Shown here: piece after piece, positions 1 through 10,200 of the stretch
Position numbering within the stretch: the stretch's first letter is position 1
Layout: every line of letters starts with the position of its first letter
Assembly: GCA_902362375.1 (NCBI GenBank)
Contig: CABIVS010000004.1
Coordinates: forward strand, 425,304 to 489,303
Source of the DNA: Bacteroidaceae bacterium
GTDB lineage: Bacteria; Bacteroidota; Bacteroidia; Bacteroidales; Bacteroidaceae
DNA: 64,000 nucleotides
Direction: 5' to 3'
Program-made: the position numbers and the translations under genes
Notes under the pieces: generated by a model
Told to the model about the DNA's origin: nothing
Databases searched by the model: none
What the model saw: the letters and a program-made list of their open reading frames with translations, nothing else

Positions 1-883
1 CAAAATCCCAGTAAGGAATATGGTCTTCAGGAAGTCTTTTCAAATAAATGTCCGCTGCTTTTTGTGCCACCTCCAGAAAAAGCGGTTCACCCGTTTCTCT
101 ATAACACATGGTGAAACCATAAATAGCCCACGCCTGTCCGCGTGCCCACATTGACTTATCCGCATACCCTTGATGTGTTAATTGGCTGATTCGCTTCCCA
201 TTGATTGTGTCATATACAACCACATGACAGGTACTGTAGTCTTCTCTGAACTGATTTTGTGAAGTCACCAGCGCATGGCTATAAGCTATATTGTACAAAT
301 CTTTGCCTCCCCCGTTTTTAGAAGCCCAAAACAGGAGTTCCAAGTTAAGCATATTATCAATAATCGTATTATGCGGCCATCCCTTTTGTTTCCGCATTCC
401 GGGCCACGAGTGAATCGTCCCCACTCTCTTGTCAAACAAAGTGGCTAGCGAATCAGCTGTACGAAGCAATATTTCTTTGTATTTTTGCTCTCCTGTAAGC
501 CTGTAAGCATTGCCGGAGCTACAAAACATCATAAAACCCAAATCATGATTATCGGCTTTACGATCTACTACAGGAAACAAGGCTGAAGAGTAACGTTCAG
601 CCTGTTTCTTGATTTCATCATCACGTGTATACTCATACACATACCATAAAATACCTGGCCAGAAACCACTTGTCCAATCATTAATGGAAGTACAATGCCA
701 TTGTTTTTGTCCCTCACCGGACAAAATATTCCGTGGCATTCGGGTTGTATCATTCAACACTGCAAGACTTTTTTTAGTTTGTTCCTCACAATAATTCAAT
801 GAAGAAGCCACATCAAAATTAGAATGAGAAGAACATGAACAGAAAAGTGCAAGCAGACTACCTAATATACTACATCTCTTCAT
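1..883 (-). CDS. GH88 unsaturated glucuronyl hydrolase, lipoprotein (partial, 3' end off window)
   Basis: The reading frame begins at an ATG at 883-881 and stays open to base 1, giving 294 residues of the N-terminal part. GH88 enzymes hydrolyse the 4,5-unsaturated uronic acid left by polysaccharide lyases. Visible family marks are NHDLGF with the first conserved Asp (D114), IIDNMLNLE with the second (D176), and THQGYADKSMWARGQAW near residue 236. The N-terminus MKRCSILGSLLALFCSC is a lipoprotein signal with C17 the likely lipidated residue. The start lies one base after the TGA of the upstream GH97 gene, so it is the last visible gene of the PUL 1 operon. GH88 is favoured over GH105 from the motif wording; the exact disaccharide substrate is unknown. 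Completeness at the C-terminus cannot be judged. Confidence 0.88.
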   Translation of the reverse strand, partial: MKRCSILGSLLALFCSCSSHSNFDVASSLNYCEEQTKKSLAVLNDTTRMPRNILSGEGQKQWHCTSINDWTSGFWPGILWYVYEYTRDDEIKKQAERYSSALFPVVDRKADNHDLGFMMFCSSGNAYRLTGEQKYKEILLRTADSLATLFDKRVGTIHSWPGMRKQKGWPHNTIIDNMLNLELLFWASKNGGGKDLYNIAYSHALVTSQNQFREDYSTCHVVVYDTINGKRISQLTHQGYADKSMWARGQAWAIYGFTMCYRETGEPLFLEVAQKAADIYLKRLPEDHIPYWDF

Positions 884-884
884 A

Positions 885-2759
885 TCACTTTTGCAATTCT
901 TTAATAATCATTGTAGCACCACCACGAGGTAAAAGCGACAAATTCAGTATTGTCCGACTGGTTACTTTCTTCGTTTTAATATCCACATGTGTTCTTGTTT
1001 TTACTTTTTCGCCTCCATCTGTAAATAGAGTCAGCTCATACTTCTTGTTTTTATCCAAAAAGTCGAGAGAGATGTTCAAATCTCTTGCATCATTATTAGT
1101 AATGCATCCGACATACCAAACACCCTCTTTTTTACGGGCCATCGCTATATATTCTCCAATAGCACCATCAAGCGTCTTTGAATCATCCCATGTAGTGGGT
1201 AAGTTATCAAAGAAAAATAATTCGGGTTCATCTTTTACATCTTCCGGTGTGTCGTACCAATACAAGAACTGCAAAGGACTGTAATTAATAACGGATAATG
1301 CCATCTGATGGCAAGAGGTATTTAGCAATGAACGTGCATTTAGACTCTGTGCCAATCCGGGTTTCAGCTCTTTTCTATGATAATAACAAACTGTACAGTC
1401 TGCTGCGCCACTAATAAAACGAGTAAACGGTAATGTGGTATTATTTACCCCATCAGGAAATTCTTCATTGCCTCTCACACCTTCTTGAGTCAACAAGTTT
1501 GGATAAGTGCGACTAAAACCGGTTGGCCTATATTCATCATGAATATCAACCATCAGGTGGTATTTCGCACATTTCTTAACAGCCTCGTGAAGCCAGATAT
1601 TCCACCTGAACGCACCGACATGAACAAAACCAAATTTAATACCAGCGATCCCCCAAGACTCATACAATGGTAGAATTTCATCCAAATGTGCAGCAAGAGC
1701 ACGTTGATTGACATACAGCCACACCCCAACTCCCTTACTTTTTGCATACTGCACAACGGTAGGTATATCCAAATCATTCACAGAACAACGTTGCGGATCA
1801 ACGTCTGACTTTCTGGGATCTGAATCTTTTGAAGTTTCGGAGCCATACCAGCCTGCATCAAAATGAATATAATCAAGATTTCTTTTTACTGCAAAATCCA
1901 CTACTTTTTTTGCTCCCTCTGTTGTCAAAGAAACAGTACGGATAATTCGTCCGGGCTTAATCCATTCCGTATCCTCTATTTGGCAAGCCTGGTTAAGGTT
2001 CAAAATAAGATCATTATTGTTGATTAGGTCTTTAGGCTGTTCACCCACCATCACCACTCTCCAAGGAGTTTCAAAGGGAGCTATGTCTTCCACAGCATCA
2101 TACATTTTACAACGAATCACATTACTTTCACCTTTCCGCAACACAAACTTAGTTCTACTATAATTTACCATTTCCGCTTCTGCCAGACTTGCATACAATC
2201 CATTTTCCAATTGGAGCGTCAACGGTCTCTCGGCCTCACCCGGCCAGTCCTTCACTAACATACGTTTGTGCTCTGCTTGAGCAAAAGGCGCAAACCAGCA
2301 GTAAGTATTTTCAGGGACGACAAAAGTTGTTTCTTCTTTACTAATACGCAGATAAGAACTGCCTAAATATTTATATCTAAAACCAATACCTGAATTATAA
2401 GCTCTCACAATTAATGCAAGCCGACTCCCCCGTCCTTTTATTTTCAACGTATAGTTATATTCTTTGTAACAATCCTCGACTACGGCTCGTTCACCATAAA
2501 CCGGATGCCAAGTCTTATTTACAGATAAAGAGTCAATACGCTCGATTTCCAGATTTTGCGACCAACCATCTATACCAAGTTGTGACTCCAAAATGACAGG
2601 CTTTCCTTTATAAGAAATCTTGTATTTCAGCAAACCGCCTGCCTCGTAGGCAGAGAATGCAACATTATTATCAGGAGAGAACAAAACCTTGACGGTATTC
2701 TCAGCGTATCCCGACATCATACTTAATATGAAAAGAAGAATAAAACTAAAAATCTTCAT
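885..2759 (-). CDS. GH97 family glycoside hydrolase, periplasmic, atypical active site
   Basis: 624 residues with a cleavable signal peptide (ILSMMSGYAE) and no lipobox, so probably periplasmic. The domain order is that of GH97: N-terminal beta-sandwich (about 25-270), catalytic barrel (about 275-540) and C-terminal beta domain. The barrel has HFDAGW near 300, RPTGFSRTYPN near 415 and TQEGVRGNEE near 426. Retaining GH97 enzymes have a nucleophile Asp in a K-x-D-F motif; here the same spot reads KFGF (G377), as in the inverting SusB type. The two base glutamates of SusB, as I recall its sequence, line up with N351 and D408, while the acid Glu is kept (E426). The enzyme may therefore have altered chemistry or specificity. 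It lies 9 bases after the EEP gene and 1 base before GH88, so it is co-transcribed with them. Confidence 0.88.
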   Translation of the reverse strand: MKIFSFILLFILSMMSGYAENTVKVLFSPDNNVAFSAYEAGGLLKYKISYKGKPVILESQLGIDGWSQNLEIERIDSLSVNKTWHPVYGERAVVEDCYKEYNYTLKIKGRGSRLALIVRAYNSGIGFRYKYLGSSYLRISKEETTFVVPENTYCWFAPFAQAEHKRMLVKDWPGEAERPLTLQLENGLYASLAEAEMVNYSRTKFVLRKGESNVIRCKMYDAVEDIAPFETPWRVVMVGEQPKDLINNNDLILNLNQACQIEDTEWIKPGRIIRTVSLTTEGAKKVVDFAVKRNLDYIHFDAGWYGSETSKDSDPRKSDVDPQRCSVNDLDIPTVVQYAKSKGVGVWLYVNQRALAAHLDEILPLYESWGIAGIKFGFVHVGAFRWNIWLHEAVKKCAKYHLMVDIHDEYRPTGFSRTYPNLLTQEGVRGNEEFPDGVNNTTLPFTRFISGAADCTVCYYHRKELKPGLAQSLNARSLLNTSCHQMALSVINYSPLQFLYWYDTPEDVKDEPELFFFDNLPTTWDDSKTLDGAIGEYIAMARKKEGVWYVGCITNNDARDLNISLDFLDKNKKYELTLFTDGGEKVKTRTHVDIKTKKVTSRTILNLSLLPRGGATMIIKELQK

Positions 2760-2768
2760 AACCTTATT

Positions 2769-3548
2769 TTACTTATTAACTAATTCTATTTCAGACACAA
2801 TCGGCAAATGATCGGAGAGCAATATATTCTCTACTTTAGAAGAGAGTAGTCTCCAACTCTTTTGGGGATAACCAAACAAATAATCTATCTTATTCCGAGG
2901 ATGCTTGGAAGGGGATGTCAATACGGTATTATCTGAAAGAGACTGCCATGTCTTAAAATATTTTTTTATCTCGTCAGAATCCGGTTTTGTATTAAAATCT
3001 CCCCCTAAAATAATAGGGAAACGCTTTTCTTCCAGTATTTTGGTAATCACCTTCAACTGCTCGGCACGAGATTCAGAAGAGGTGTAGTCCAAATGGGTAG
3101 AAGCGACTATAATTGTATCTCCACTTGGCAATTCCATCTCAGCCATCAACAGTGCACGTGCTTCATGCCGGACATCCTGTTTAGGCAACATAATCTTTTG
3201 TACATTTATATACGGATATTTAGTCAACATTCCAATGCCATAAAAACCACCCGCATAAGGTATAGTTTTGCCATACAGAGGAAACAGCTTTGTGTAATAG
3301 CCCAGCTCCGTTATAAAGTTCTTGTCATGCTGATGTGGTGTTCTCTCACGTCTGGTCATGCAATCCAGTTCTTGTAAAGCAACGAAGTCCGGTTCATTTC
3401 CAGCAATAAAATCTGCAATATTCTTCAATGAAGAAAGCTCCCCAAAACGCAGATTATAAGTCATGACCTTTAAACGCACTGGCTCCTGGGCAGACAAACA
3501 AGAAAACAGAGAGGTAATGAAAAAAACAAGAAATATTTTCAGTTTCAT
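2769..3548 (-). CDS. Endonuclease/exonuclease/phosphatase (EEP) family protein, secreted
   Basis: 259 residues with signal peptide ending near SCLSAQEP, so probably exported to the periplasm or anchored. The DNase I-like fold is clear from ordered motifs: VMTYNLRFG (28-36), QELD with metal-binding Glu (E60), STHLD (H152), GGDFN (D184, N186), IDYLFG (D222) and SDHLPI (D246, H247). All expected catalytic residues are present, so it should be an active metal-dependent phosphoesterase. The family cuts DNA, sphingomyelin, inositol phosphates or other phosphodiesters, and the substrate here is unknown. The gene sits inside PUL 1, 9 bases upstream of a GH97 gene, which suggests action on a phosphorylated or phosphodiester-containing glycan rather than a house-keeping nuclease role. 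That link is inference. Confidence 0.87.
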   Translation of the reverse strand: MKLKIFLVFFITSLFSCLSAQEPVRLKVMTYNLRFGELSSLKNIADFIAGNEPDFVALQELDCMTRRERTPHQHDKNFITELGYYTKLFPLYGKTIPYAGGFYGIGMLTKYPYINVQKIMLPKQDVRHEARALLMAEMELPSGDTIIVASTHLDYTSSESRAEQLKVITKILEEKRFPIILGGDFNTKPDSDEIKKYFKTWQSLSDNTVLTSPSKHPRNKIDYLFGYPQKSWRLLSSKVENILLSDHLPIVSEIELVNK

Positions 3549-3603
3549 AGTTCCAATTCAGCTTTAAACTTATCACTCCAATTATAATTACTAATAAAAT
3601 AAC

Positions 3604-3698
3604 AGGGGCTAACTAAAAAGTTCTATTTACAATATTCTTTCTACATATGTCTGTAGTCAGAGGGGGGGTATTAAGTTAAAACTTTTTAGTCAGCCCCT
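3604..3698. repeat. 95-bp element with 19-bp terminal inverted repeats
   Basis: The ends AGGGGCTAACTAAAAAGTT (3604-3622) and AACTTTTTAGTCAGCCCCT (3680-3698) are inverted copies with one mismatch, enclosing 57 bases that include a run of seven Gs at 3662-3668. It lies in the 197-base gap between the surface lipoprotein gene and the EEP gene of PUL 1. GGGGCTG-type termini are common on insertion sequences, so a miniature or remnant element is possible; a long mRNA hairpin that trims or attenuates the operon transcript is the alternative. No clear target duplication is seen. Confidence 0.6.
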
Positions 3699-3745
3699 TT
3701 ATGAATAGCTTCCACCTTGCTATTTGATTCTTTCCTTATCCGAAA

Positions 3746-5401
3746 TTACAATGGATAAGGAGCATAGGGTGCTATAGACCCACCCGTGTTTGCAGCACGT
3801 TCATCTGTCAATGGATACTTCACATCAAACACCATAGTCCAATGACCATTAGCCTTCTTTGTCACACTTTTCACATAGAAAATGGCAAATGCAACATTGC
3901 TGACACCCACAGCTGGTGATACAGTCGGATGGGAATGAGTACCCCAACCGAAAAGGAAACCTCCCTCTTTCTTACTTGTATCATTAAATGTATCGCCTAC
4001 CCGACGACTTGCTGTGTAAATCTTATAATTTTCACCATCAGGAGAAGGAGGTATGATACTTGATTCCAAGAATTCTTGCAACCCTTGCTCAGATGAGATA
4101 GCATCAAACGCATCCTTAGTTATTTTTCCCCGCTTAGCAGATATAAAGGCATAAGTCAATGTCTCAAAACCAGTAATATAAGGTTTAGATGCATTATAAT
4201 AAGCATCACCTGCTCCATAAGCATGAGGTGACAAAGGTTGAACTCCATTTCCTTTGTTTGCCAAGTAAAAATCAATTCTTTCTTGTTTATTTATCGCTGT
4301 TGATACACCAAATACAGGGGTATCTTCAAATAATGCAAGGAAACAAGCATTATCTGCAGGGTCTGTAGACATAGTAACATCTGTCAAAGAAGCAACTCTG
4401 GATGCACTTAATACCTTTACTCTGGGTTTCTCGATAGTTATTACATTTCCTTGATTGGCTGCAACAATCTCCACAGATTCCATCCCCTCTTCACCTGTTA
4501 ACTGAATAGAGAATTTAGCTTCATTCCCTTCACTGTCAATGAGAGGTAATTCTGTATAATTGCCCAATGAACCATTTTTCTTTATTGCATATTTCACGGA
4601 AACGATATCAGAACCTGATGCTATCATTCCATCAATTGACTTTACCTTACCTATAATAGTTCTGTTCAATTCTGTCAAATCACTGGTGAATGTCAGGTCC
4701 AAGAAATCTTCCATCACTACATTCAGAACTTTAAATTCTTTAATAGCAACTCCACCATGAACATTAGCTGCTTTTACAAGAACAGACTGTAAGCCAGCCT
4801 CTACCGGAATAGAAAGCTCAAAATTAGTAGAAGATAAACTTCCTTGAACTGCCTCTTTTTCCACTCCATTAACCACCGGAACAGCCCAAACTGAAGCCAG
4901 TTCGTATTCGCTCTGAATCTCTCCTTTGATATTGAAAGGAATGCCTACGCAAACCGTCTTTTTCTGGTCAACATTATCCTTAAATGCTAAAACAGGAGCG
5001 TTTCTTACTTCTGCAACAGTAACCGTTCTCTTGTACAATTGATCGTTTTTGTCAAATACAGCAAAGAATATATGGGACATATTCTTGACTACCGGAATTT
5101 TAACTGACAATACATCATTCGATGATTTTTCAGGAACCGGAATATCTACCGCATTACCAATCACAACCTTACCTTCATCATTTTTCACGCCCACTTTGTA
5201 ATAAGCACTCTTTATGCCGGCCTCAGAGGCGACATACAAAGGTATCTCCAATTCACCATTTTCATCCAAATATTCGTATTGATCCGGAGTATCCTTTAAA
5301 TCAATAGAATAACTTACATAATCGTCGTCATGGTCACATGCTCCCAACAAAAGTGAAAACACCATAACAACAAATAGATTTATAAAACTATAGTTTTTCA
5401 T
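3746..5401 (-). CDS. Putative surface glycan-binding lipoprotein of PUL 1
   Basis: 551 residues. The N-terminus ends in a lipobox LLLGAC with C22, followed by DHDDD, an acidic stretch of the kind that sends Bacteroidota lipoproteins to the cell surface. The rest is rich in short beta-strand-like segments and resembles stacked immunoglobulin-like domains followed by a C-terminal domain; no catalytic motif was recognised. It comes directly after susD (132-base gap), the usual place for a SusE/SusF-like or other surface glycan-binding protein. I do not recognise a named family with certainty. The function is inferred from position and export signal only. Confidence 0.65.
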   Translation of the reverse strand: MKNYSFINLFVVMVFSLLLGACDHDDDYVSYSIDLKDTPDQYEYLDENGELEIPLYVASEAGIKSAYYKVGVKNDEGKVVIGNAVDIPVPEKSSNDVLSVKIPVVKNMSHIFFAVFDKNDQLYKRTVTVAEVRNAPVLAFKDNVDQKKTVCVGIPFNIKGEIQSEYELASVWAVPVVNGVEKEAVQGSLSSTNFELSIPVEAGLQSVLVKAANVHGGVAIKEFKVLNVVMEDFLDLTFTSDLTELNRTIIGKVKSIDGMIASGSDIVSVKYAIKKNGSLGNYTELPLIDSEGNEAKFSIQLTGEEGMESVEIVAANQGNVITIEKPRVKVLSASRVASLTDVTMSTDPADNACFLALFEDTPVFGVSTAINKQERIDFYLANKGNGVQPLSPHAYGAGDAYYNASKPYITGFETLTYAFISAKRGKITKDAFDAISSEQGLQEFLESSIIPPSPDGENYKIYTASRRVGDTFNDTSKKEGGFLFGWGTHSHPTVSPAVGVSNVAFAIFYVKSVTKKANGHWTMVFDVKYPLTDERAANTGGSIAPYAPYPL

Positions 5402-5431
5402 AATGTCTGTTTAATAAAGATTTTCAATGAA

Positions 5432-5500
5432 ATTAATCGGCAAGAAAATAGAGTATTTATCTCCATTCAGTAATAAATCAAAATCAACTTGCCAATTAAT
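5432..5500 (-). other. Possible mRNA stem-loop between susD and the lipoprotein gene
   Basis: ATTAATCGGCAAG (5432-5444) and CTTGCCAATTAAT (5488-5500) are inverted copies with one mismatch, separated by 43 bases. On the transcribed minus strand the mismatch becomes a G-U pair, so the stem is intact only in the mRNA sense. This is the 132-base susD to lipoprotein gap; such a hairpin could protect or attenuate the downstream message. Confidence 0.4.
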
Positions 5501-5533
5501 AATTATCTAAATAATACCTATATCAACAATTTA

Positions 5534-7270
5534 TCAGAATCCTGGATTATTGGGGAACTCTGCTTGGGAATTCGCATCAATAACCGATTGGGGAATAGGA
5601 CCTAAGTTATTCCTTTCTCGCACAGTCTTTGCAGAAGCCTCATAACCAAACCTCTTAACCCTATCGTAAAGCAGTCCCATACGGCATAGGGTAAGTGTAC
5701 GGAATTCTTCAGCATAAAGTTCACGGGCTCTCTCATCCAGTAGATAATCAATGTCCACATCTGCTGCTTCCACCGGTTTTGCATTGGCACGGTTTCTTAC
5801 TACATTAATATCTGCAGCTGCTTCATCTTTGTTGTCATTCTTCAAATACGCCTCAGCACGTATCAAATAAGTTTCAGCTAAACGGATAGCGTACCATTCC
5901 ATTACAAAACCATTAGCCGGTTCGGCAGCATAATGCCAATCTGAACCACATTTCATGATACGAGGATAAAAACGCTCCATTGTATCTTGTCTGGTAGTTA
6001 GCCACTCTTTCTTAATAATCTCACCCGGTCTCAGTTTTACTACAATATTTGTTCCATCCTCCAAAGTCACACCTGTTTCGTAAACCTTATTAGGATCATC
6101 CACTTCAACACCATTAACGATTGGTTTAGGAGCTCTATAAATACGATTGATATTGAATTCCGCATTACGCTGATCCTCCGAACCTGATTTTCCCCACAAA
6201 TCGTAACAGAAGTACGGAGTAGGACGTACCCAAGAAATGCCACGGCCAGTCCAGTCACGGGCATTTCCGTCATAACCAAATTTTGTAGTTCCCCAAAAAG
6301 CAGGCCAGAATACGCGTTCTTGATCAGTACGGGTAGCTAAGCCATCATTTAATCCACCCTGTACGAATTTATCTACCTGAATAACCCAAATAGACTCTTT
6401 GTTTCCAGTCTGATAACTAAAATTAGAGAATCCATCTTCGCTTTTCATCTGGAACAGATCCCAAAAGGCATCCTTCCCTGCTACATCCTTACGCCATCCA
6501 AAGCGTTCTGTCATCAAATGATACTCTCCTACCTTTTGGTCAATGACCATAGAGGCTGCATCTATCGCTTTTTGATACATGCTCTTATCACCAGTTTCAT
6601 CCCCAAGAGCAATATACATCTCTGCTAAATAATGATAGGCAGCTGCCTGAACCACTCTTCCCGGCTCCGTTACAGAAACCGGAAGATTCTTAGCCGCAAA
6701 ATCAAAGTCCTCGATACATTGTCTATACACATCCTCACGACTATCACGTGTATAAGCAAGAGATGGAGTTCCTACCGGCTCCGTCAGGATAGGTACCCCT
6801 CCAAACAGAAAACCTAAATAACGGTAACAATATCCTCTAAAGAAACGGGCTTCTGCCTGAGCCGCCAACTTTTCAGCCTCATTGCTCCATCTTACATCCG
6901 GATTTTCCGTCTGTTTCAACAATGTATTCACATTATAAAGCATACCAAAATGACGTCCATAAACAACACGGTAAATATCTGTGGTCGAATTTACCAAACT
7001 CCAGTCTGTATACATATCCATATCAGAAACTGGACGAAACATAATATCCGTACCAATACCAAATTGAAAGAAATAATTAGGGTCATCCCTAAAATTATAA
7101 TTCTGACGAACAATTCGGTAAAATTCATTCAAACCAGTTCTGAACTGGGAAGCATTTAAATAAGAATTATCGACTGTAAGAAAATCATCTGCATTCTCCT
7201 TCAAAAAATCACTGTCATTACATGCACAGAGAGAACAGAGTGACAATGCCAAGCATATTAATTTTTTCAT
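5534..7270 (-). CDS. SusD/RagB family outer-membrane lipoprotein (PUL 1)
   Basis: 578 residues. The signal MKKLICLALSLCSLCAC gives a lipidated C17. The N-terminal half contains the TPR-like helices of SusD (EAEKLAAQAEARFFRGYCYRYL near 135, AAAYHYLAEMYIALGD near 212). The C-terminal half has the family mark AIRLAETYLIRAEAYLK near 465 and ends with LGPIPQSVIDAN near 560. SusD proteins cap the SusC channel and bind the incoming oligosaccharide at the cell surface. It lies 21 bases after the susC stop on the same strand, the standard pair arrangement. Substrate is not deducible from the sequence. Confidence 0.95.
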   Translation of the reverse strand: MKKLICLALSLCSLCACNDSDFLKENADDFLTVDNSYLNASQFRTGLNEFYRIVRQNYNFRDDPNYFFQFGIGTDIMFRPVSDMDMYTDWSLVNSTTDIYRVVYGRHFGMLYNVNTLLKQTENPDVRWSNEAEKLAAQAEARFFRGYCYRYLGFLFGGVPILTEPVGTPSLAYTRDSREDVYRQCIEDFDFAAKNLPVSVTEPGRVVQAAAYHYLAEMYIALGDETGDKSMYQKAIDAASMVIDQKVGEYHLMTERFGWRKDVAGKDAFWDLFQMKSEDGFSNFSYQTGNKESIWVIQVDKFVQGGLNDGLATRTDQERVFWPAFWGTTKFGYDGNARDWTGRGISWVRPTPYFCYDLWGKSGSEDQRNAEFNINRIYRAPKPIVNGVEVDDPNKVYETGVTLEDGTNIVVKLRPGEIIKKEWLTTRQDTMERFYPRIMKCGSDWHYAAEPANGFVMEWYAIRLAETYLIRAEAYLKNDNKDEAAADINVVRNRANAKPVEAADVDIDYLLDERARELYAEEFRTLTLCRMGLLYDRVKRFGYEASAKTVRERNNLGPIPQSVIDANSQAEFPNNPGF

Positions 7271-7291
7271 ATCTTTCCTCTATTTTTAAAT

Positions 7292-10200
7292 TTAAAATGT
7301 AACTTCCACTCCCATAGTTATATTACGCAAAGCAGGATTACCATGAGCATAGGCCGTACCTGTTTCAGGATCGATTCCTTCCCAAGAAGTAAATGTCAGA
7401 AGGTTCTTTGCAGCCACATAGAATTTCAAGCTCCGGACAGGAGTTTTACTTAAGAGCTTTTCGTCAAATCTATAAGCTAAAGAAAGGTCTTGCAGACGTA
7501 AAAAGTCATGACGCTGTGGGAACTTATACTGATAAGGATTCGTATAATTTGGACGAGGAACCCTGTTAGAAGGGTGTTCAGGCATCCAATATTCCTTATT
7601 CAGCCAGTTAGCAGTACCGCCACCGCCAAAGGTTCCTACATAATTAGCATAAATATTATCAGCAATATAATAATTATTTTTTCCACCACCAGAAATCCAG
7701 TTCAGTAAAAAATAGAGTTCAAAGTTTTTATACGTCAAGGTATTGGACATGGTCATTGTAAAGTTAGGCTTGGAATACCCTACAATTTTACGGTCACCGT
7801 TAGCATCAATCTTACCATCATTATTTAAATCCTTGAATTTAACATCACCTGGATTACCACCATAAATTGCCATATACTCGAGGTCATCTTCCTGAATAAT
7901 GCCGTCAAATACATAAGTATAGACTGCACCTAATGATTTGCCAATAAAAAGATTATTTGCGATATCATCATCTTCTACACCATCGCCATCACCATCCAAG
8001 CCATATAGCGAAACTACCTTATTACGGTTCATCCAAAAATTCAAACCTGTAGACCAAGAGAAATCTTTTGTCTCAATATTCCTTGATCTCAAAGAGAATT
8101 CAAATCCCCAGTTTTTCACTTCACCGATATTATCGGATACATTCTGAAAACCATTCATTACAGGAATAGCACGATTCAGCAGCAGATCAACAGTTCTTGA
8201 AGAGTAATAATCGATATTACCACTCAAACGATCATTGAACATTGAGAAATCAACTCCAACATTCCATGCACCAGTCTTTTCCCAAGAAAGTGCCTTGTTA
8301 GCTAAGCCACTTGAAGCTGAAGTATTTGCTGTTTCCTGACCGAACAAATAAGATCCGGAACCCATTTTTGAGAAAGTGGAATAGGAACCGACAGACGGAT
8401 TACCATTTTCACCATAAGATAATCTAAATTTCAAGTAGTTGATTAACTTCACATGATCTCTAAAAAAAGCCTCATTGCTCACAGTCCATGCACCGGCTAA
8501 CGAGAAAAAATCACCGTATTTATTACCATCCGCAAAACCGGAATAGCCATCACGACGTATAGAAGCAGATGCATGATAACGCTGTTTATAAGCGTAATTG
8601 GCACGAGCCATATAGGCCAATTGAGAAAGAACTGTTTTATCGGTATTGATACCTCTTTTAGCAGGATTACCTAATTCAAGCGAATGAATACCCAGAACTG
8701 TAGAACCTGCTGCTTTGAAATCTTTTGCACTCAATTCAGACTTGGTAGTAGTTGCCCTCTGACGTTCTGCCAATAAAGTCAAGTCTACCGAATGATCACC
8801 CAATGTACGATTGAAGTTGATCAAATGGTTCATAAACCAGTCTGTACGTGTAGAATGACTTTTGCTACCATTTGCGTCTACCAAATACTTCGTTTGATCA
8901 TAGAGATCTTTTTCATCCAATGTATTCATAAAATAACGCTCATCTTGGAAGTTTGCACCATGTCCTTCCCAACGATTTAAAGAGAAGTTGAATGTATAAG
9001 ACAAACCTTTTATCCAAGGCAAATCAACACGAGCAAATGTCACACTATTATAATTCTGATTTCTGTCTTCATTGAATTGTCTTGTCTGCCATAACGGGTT
9101 AATAGTAGTCTGATGTCCCTGAGGAGAACGTTCCATCTCATGTTCAAACCCTTCAAAACGAACATACTTATAACCATAAGGAGTGTTGTTTACAGCGTTT
9201 CTCATATCCGCTTCTTTACCGTCCGCATTTTTGTTAACAACAGACAACTTTAAACCAACTTTCAGCCAGTCTGTAACCTGTGATTCTATTTTGGAGGTTA
9301 CAGAGAACTTTTTGAATTGGTCATTGTACATAATACCATCTTGATCAAGAAACTGACCAGAAACATAATAGTTCAGTTTGTCCGTACCCCCGGAAATGCT
9401 AAGCTGATAATCTTGAGAAAGCCCCATACTAACACATTCATCATACCAATCAATTATATTGCCCTCCTGGTAAGCAGAATACTCATATGGAGTCAACAGA
9501 TTCTGCAATTCTAAATCCGCTTCAGAAGCACCGTTCATTCTTCTTAAGTCTTTCTTTAATTGAAGATATCCTTCAGGAGAAAGCATATCCGGTCTCGTTG
9601 TAGGAGTCTGAAAGCCTACAGTCGCGCCAAAACGTATAGTCGGCTTTTCACTCTTACCACGTTTTGTTGTAACCAAAATTACCCCATTGGCAGCTCTCGA
9701 ACCATAAACTGCTGCGGAACTCGCATCTTTCAAAACATCTACTGAAGCAATATCACTAGGATTTAGCTCATTCCAACTTCCGAGATGAACAACACCATCA
9801 ACAACAATCAATGGATTATTGGATGCCTTAATAGAGTTTTGACCACGGATATTAAAGCTAGGATTACCTCCCGCATTAGTAGCAGTACCAATGTCTAAAC
9901 CTGGAAGTTGACCTTTCAAAGCATCCAACACGTTCATGTTAGGAAGAGACATACGAGGAGAATCTTCCAATCTAATAGAAGCAATAGAACCTGTCAAGTC
10001 CTTCTTCTTAGCAGAGCCATAGCCTATCGCAACGACTTCATCTAGAATCTGCGAATTCTCTTCCATCCCAATTTTCAATTTCTTCACAGCAGAAGCCACT
10101 TGAACTTCTTTTGAATTATAACCAATGTAATGTACCACCAATGTACCGTTTATAGGTATATTGATCACAAAATTACCATCCACATCAGATACGACACCAT

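Noticed and set aside
835..1284. 149-codon open frame on the plus strand
   Set aside because: It lies opposite the GH97 and GH88 genes, whose frames carry family motifs; the plus-strand translation has no recognisable features.
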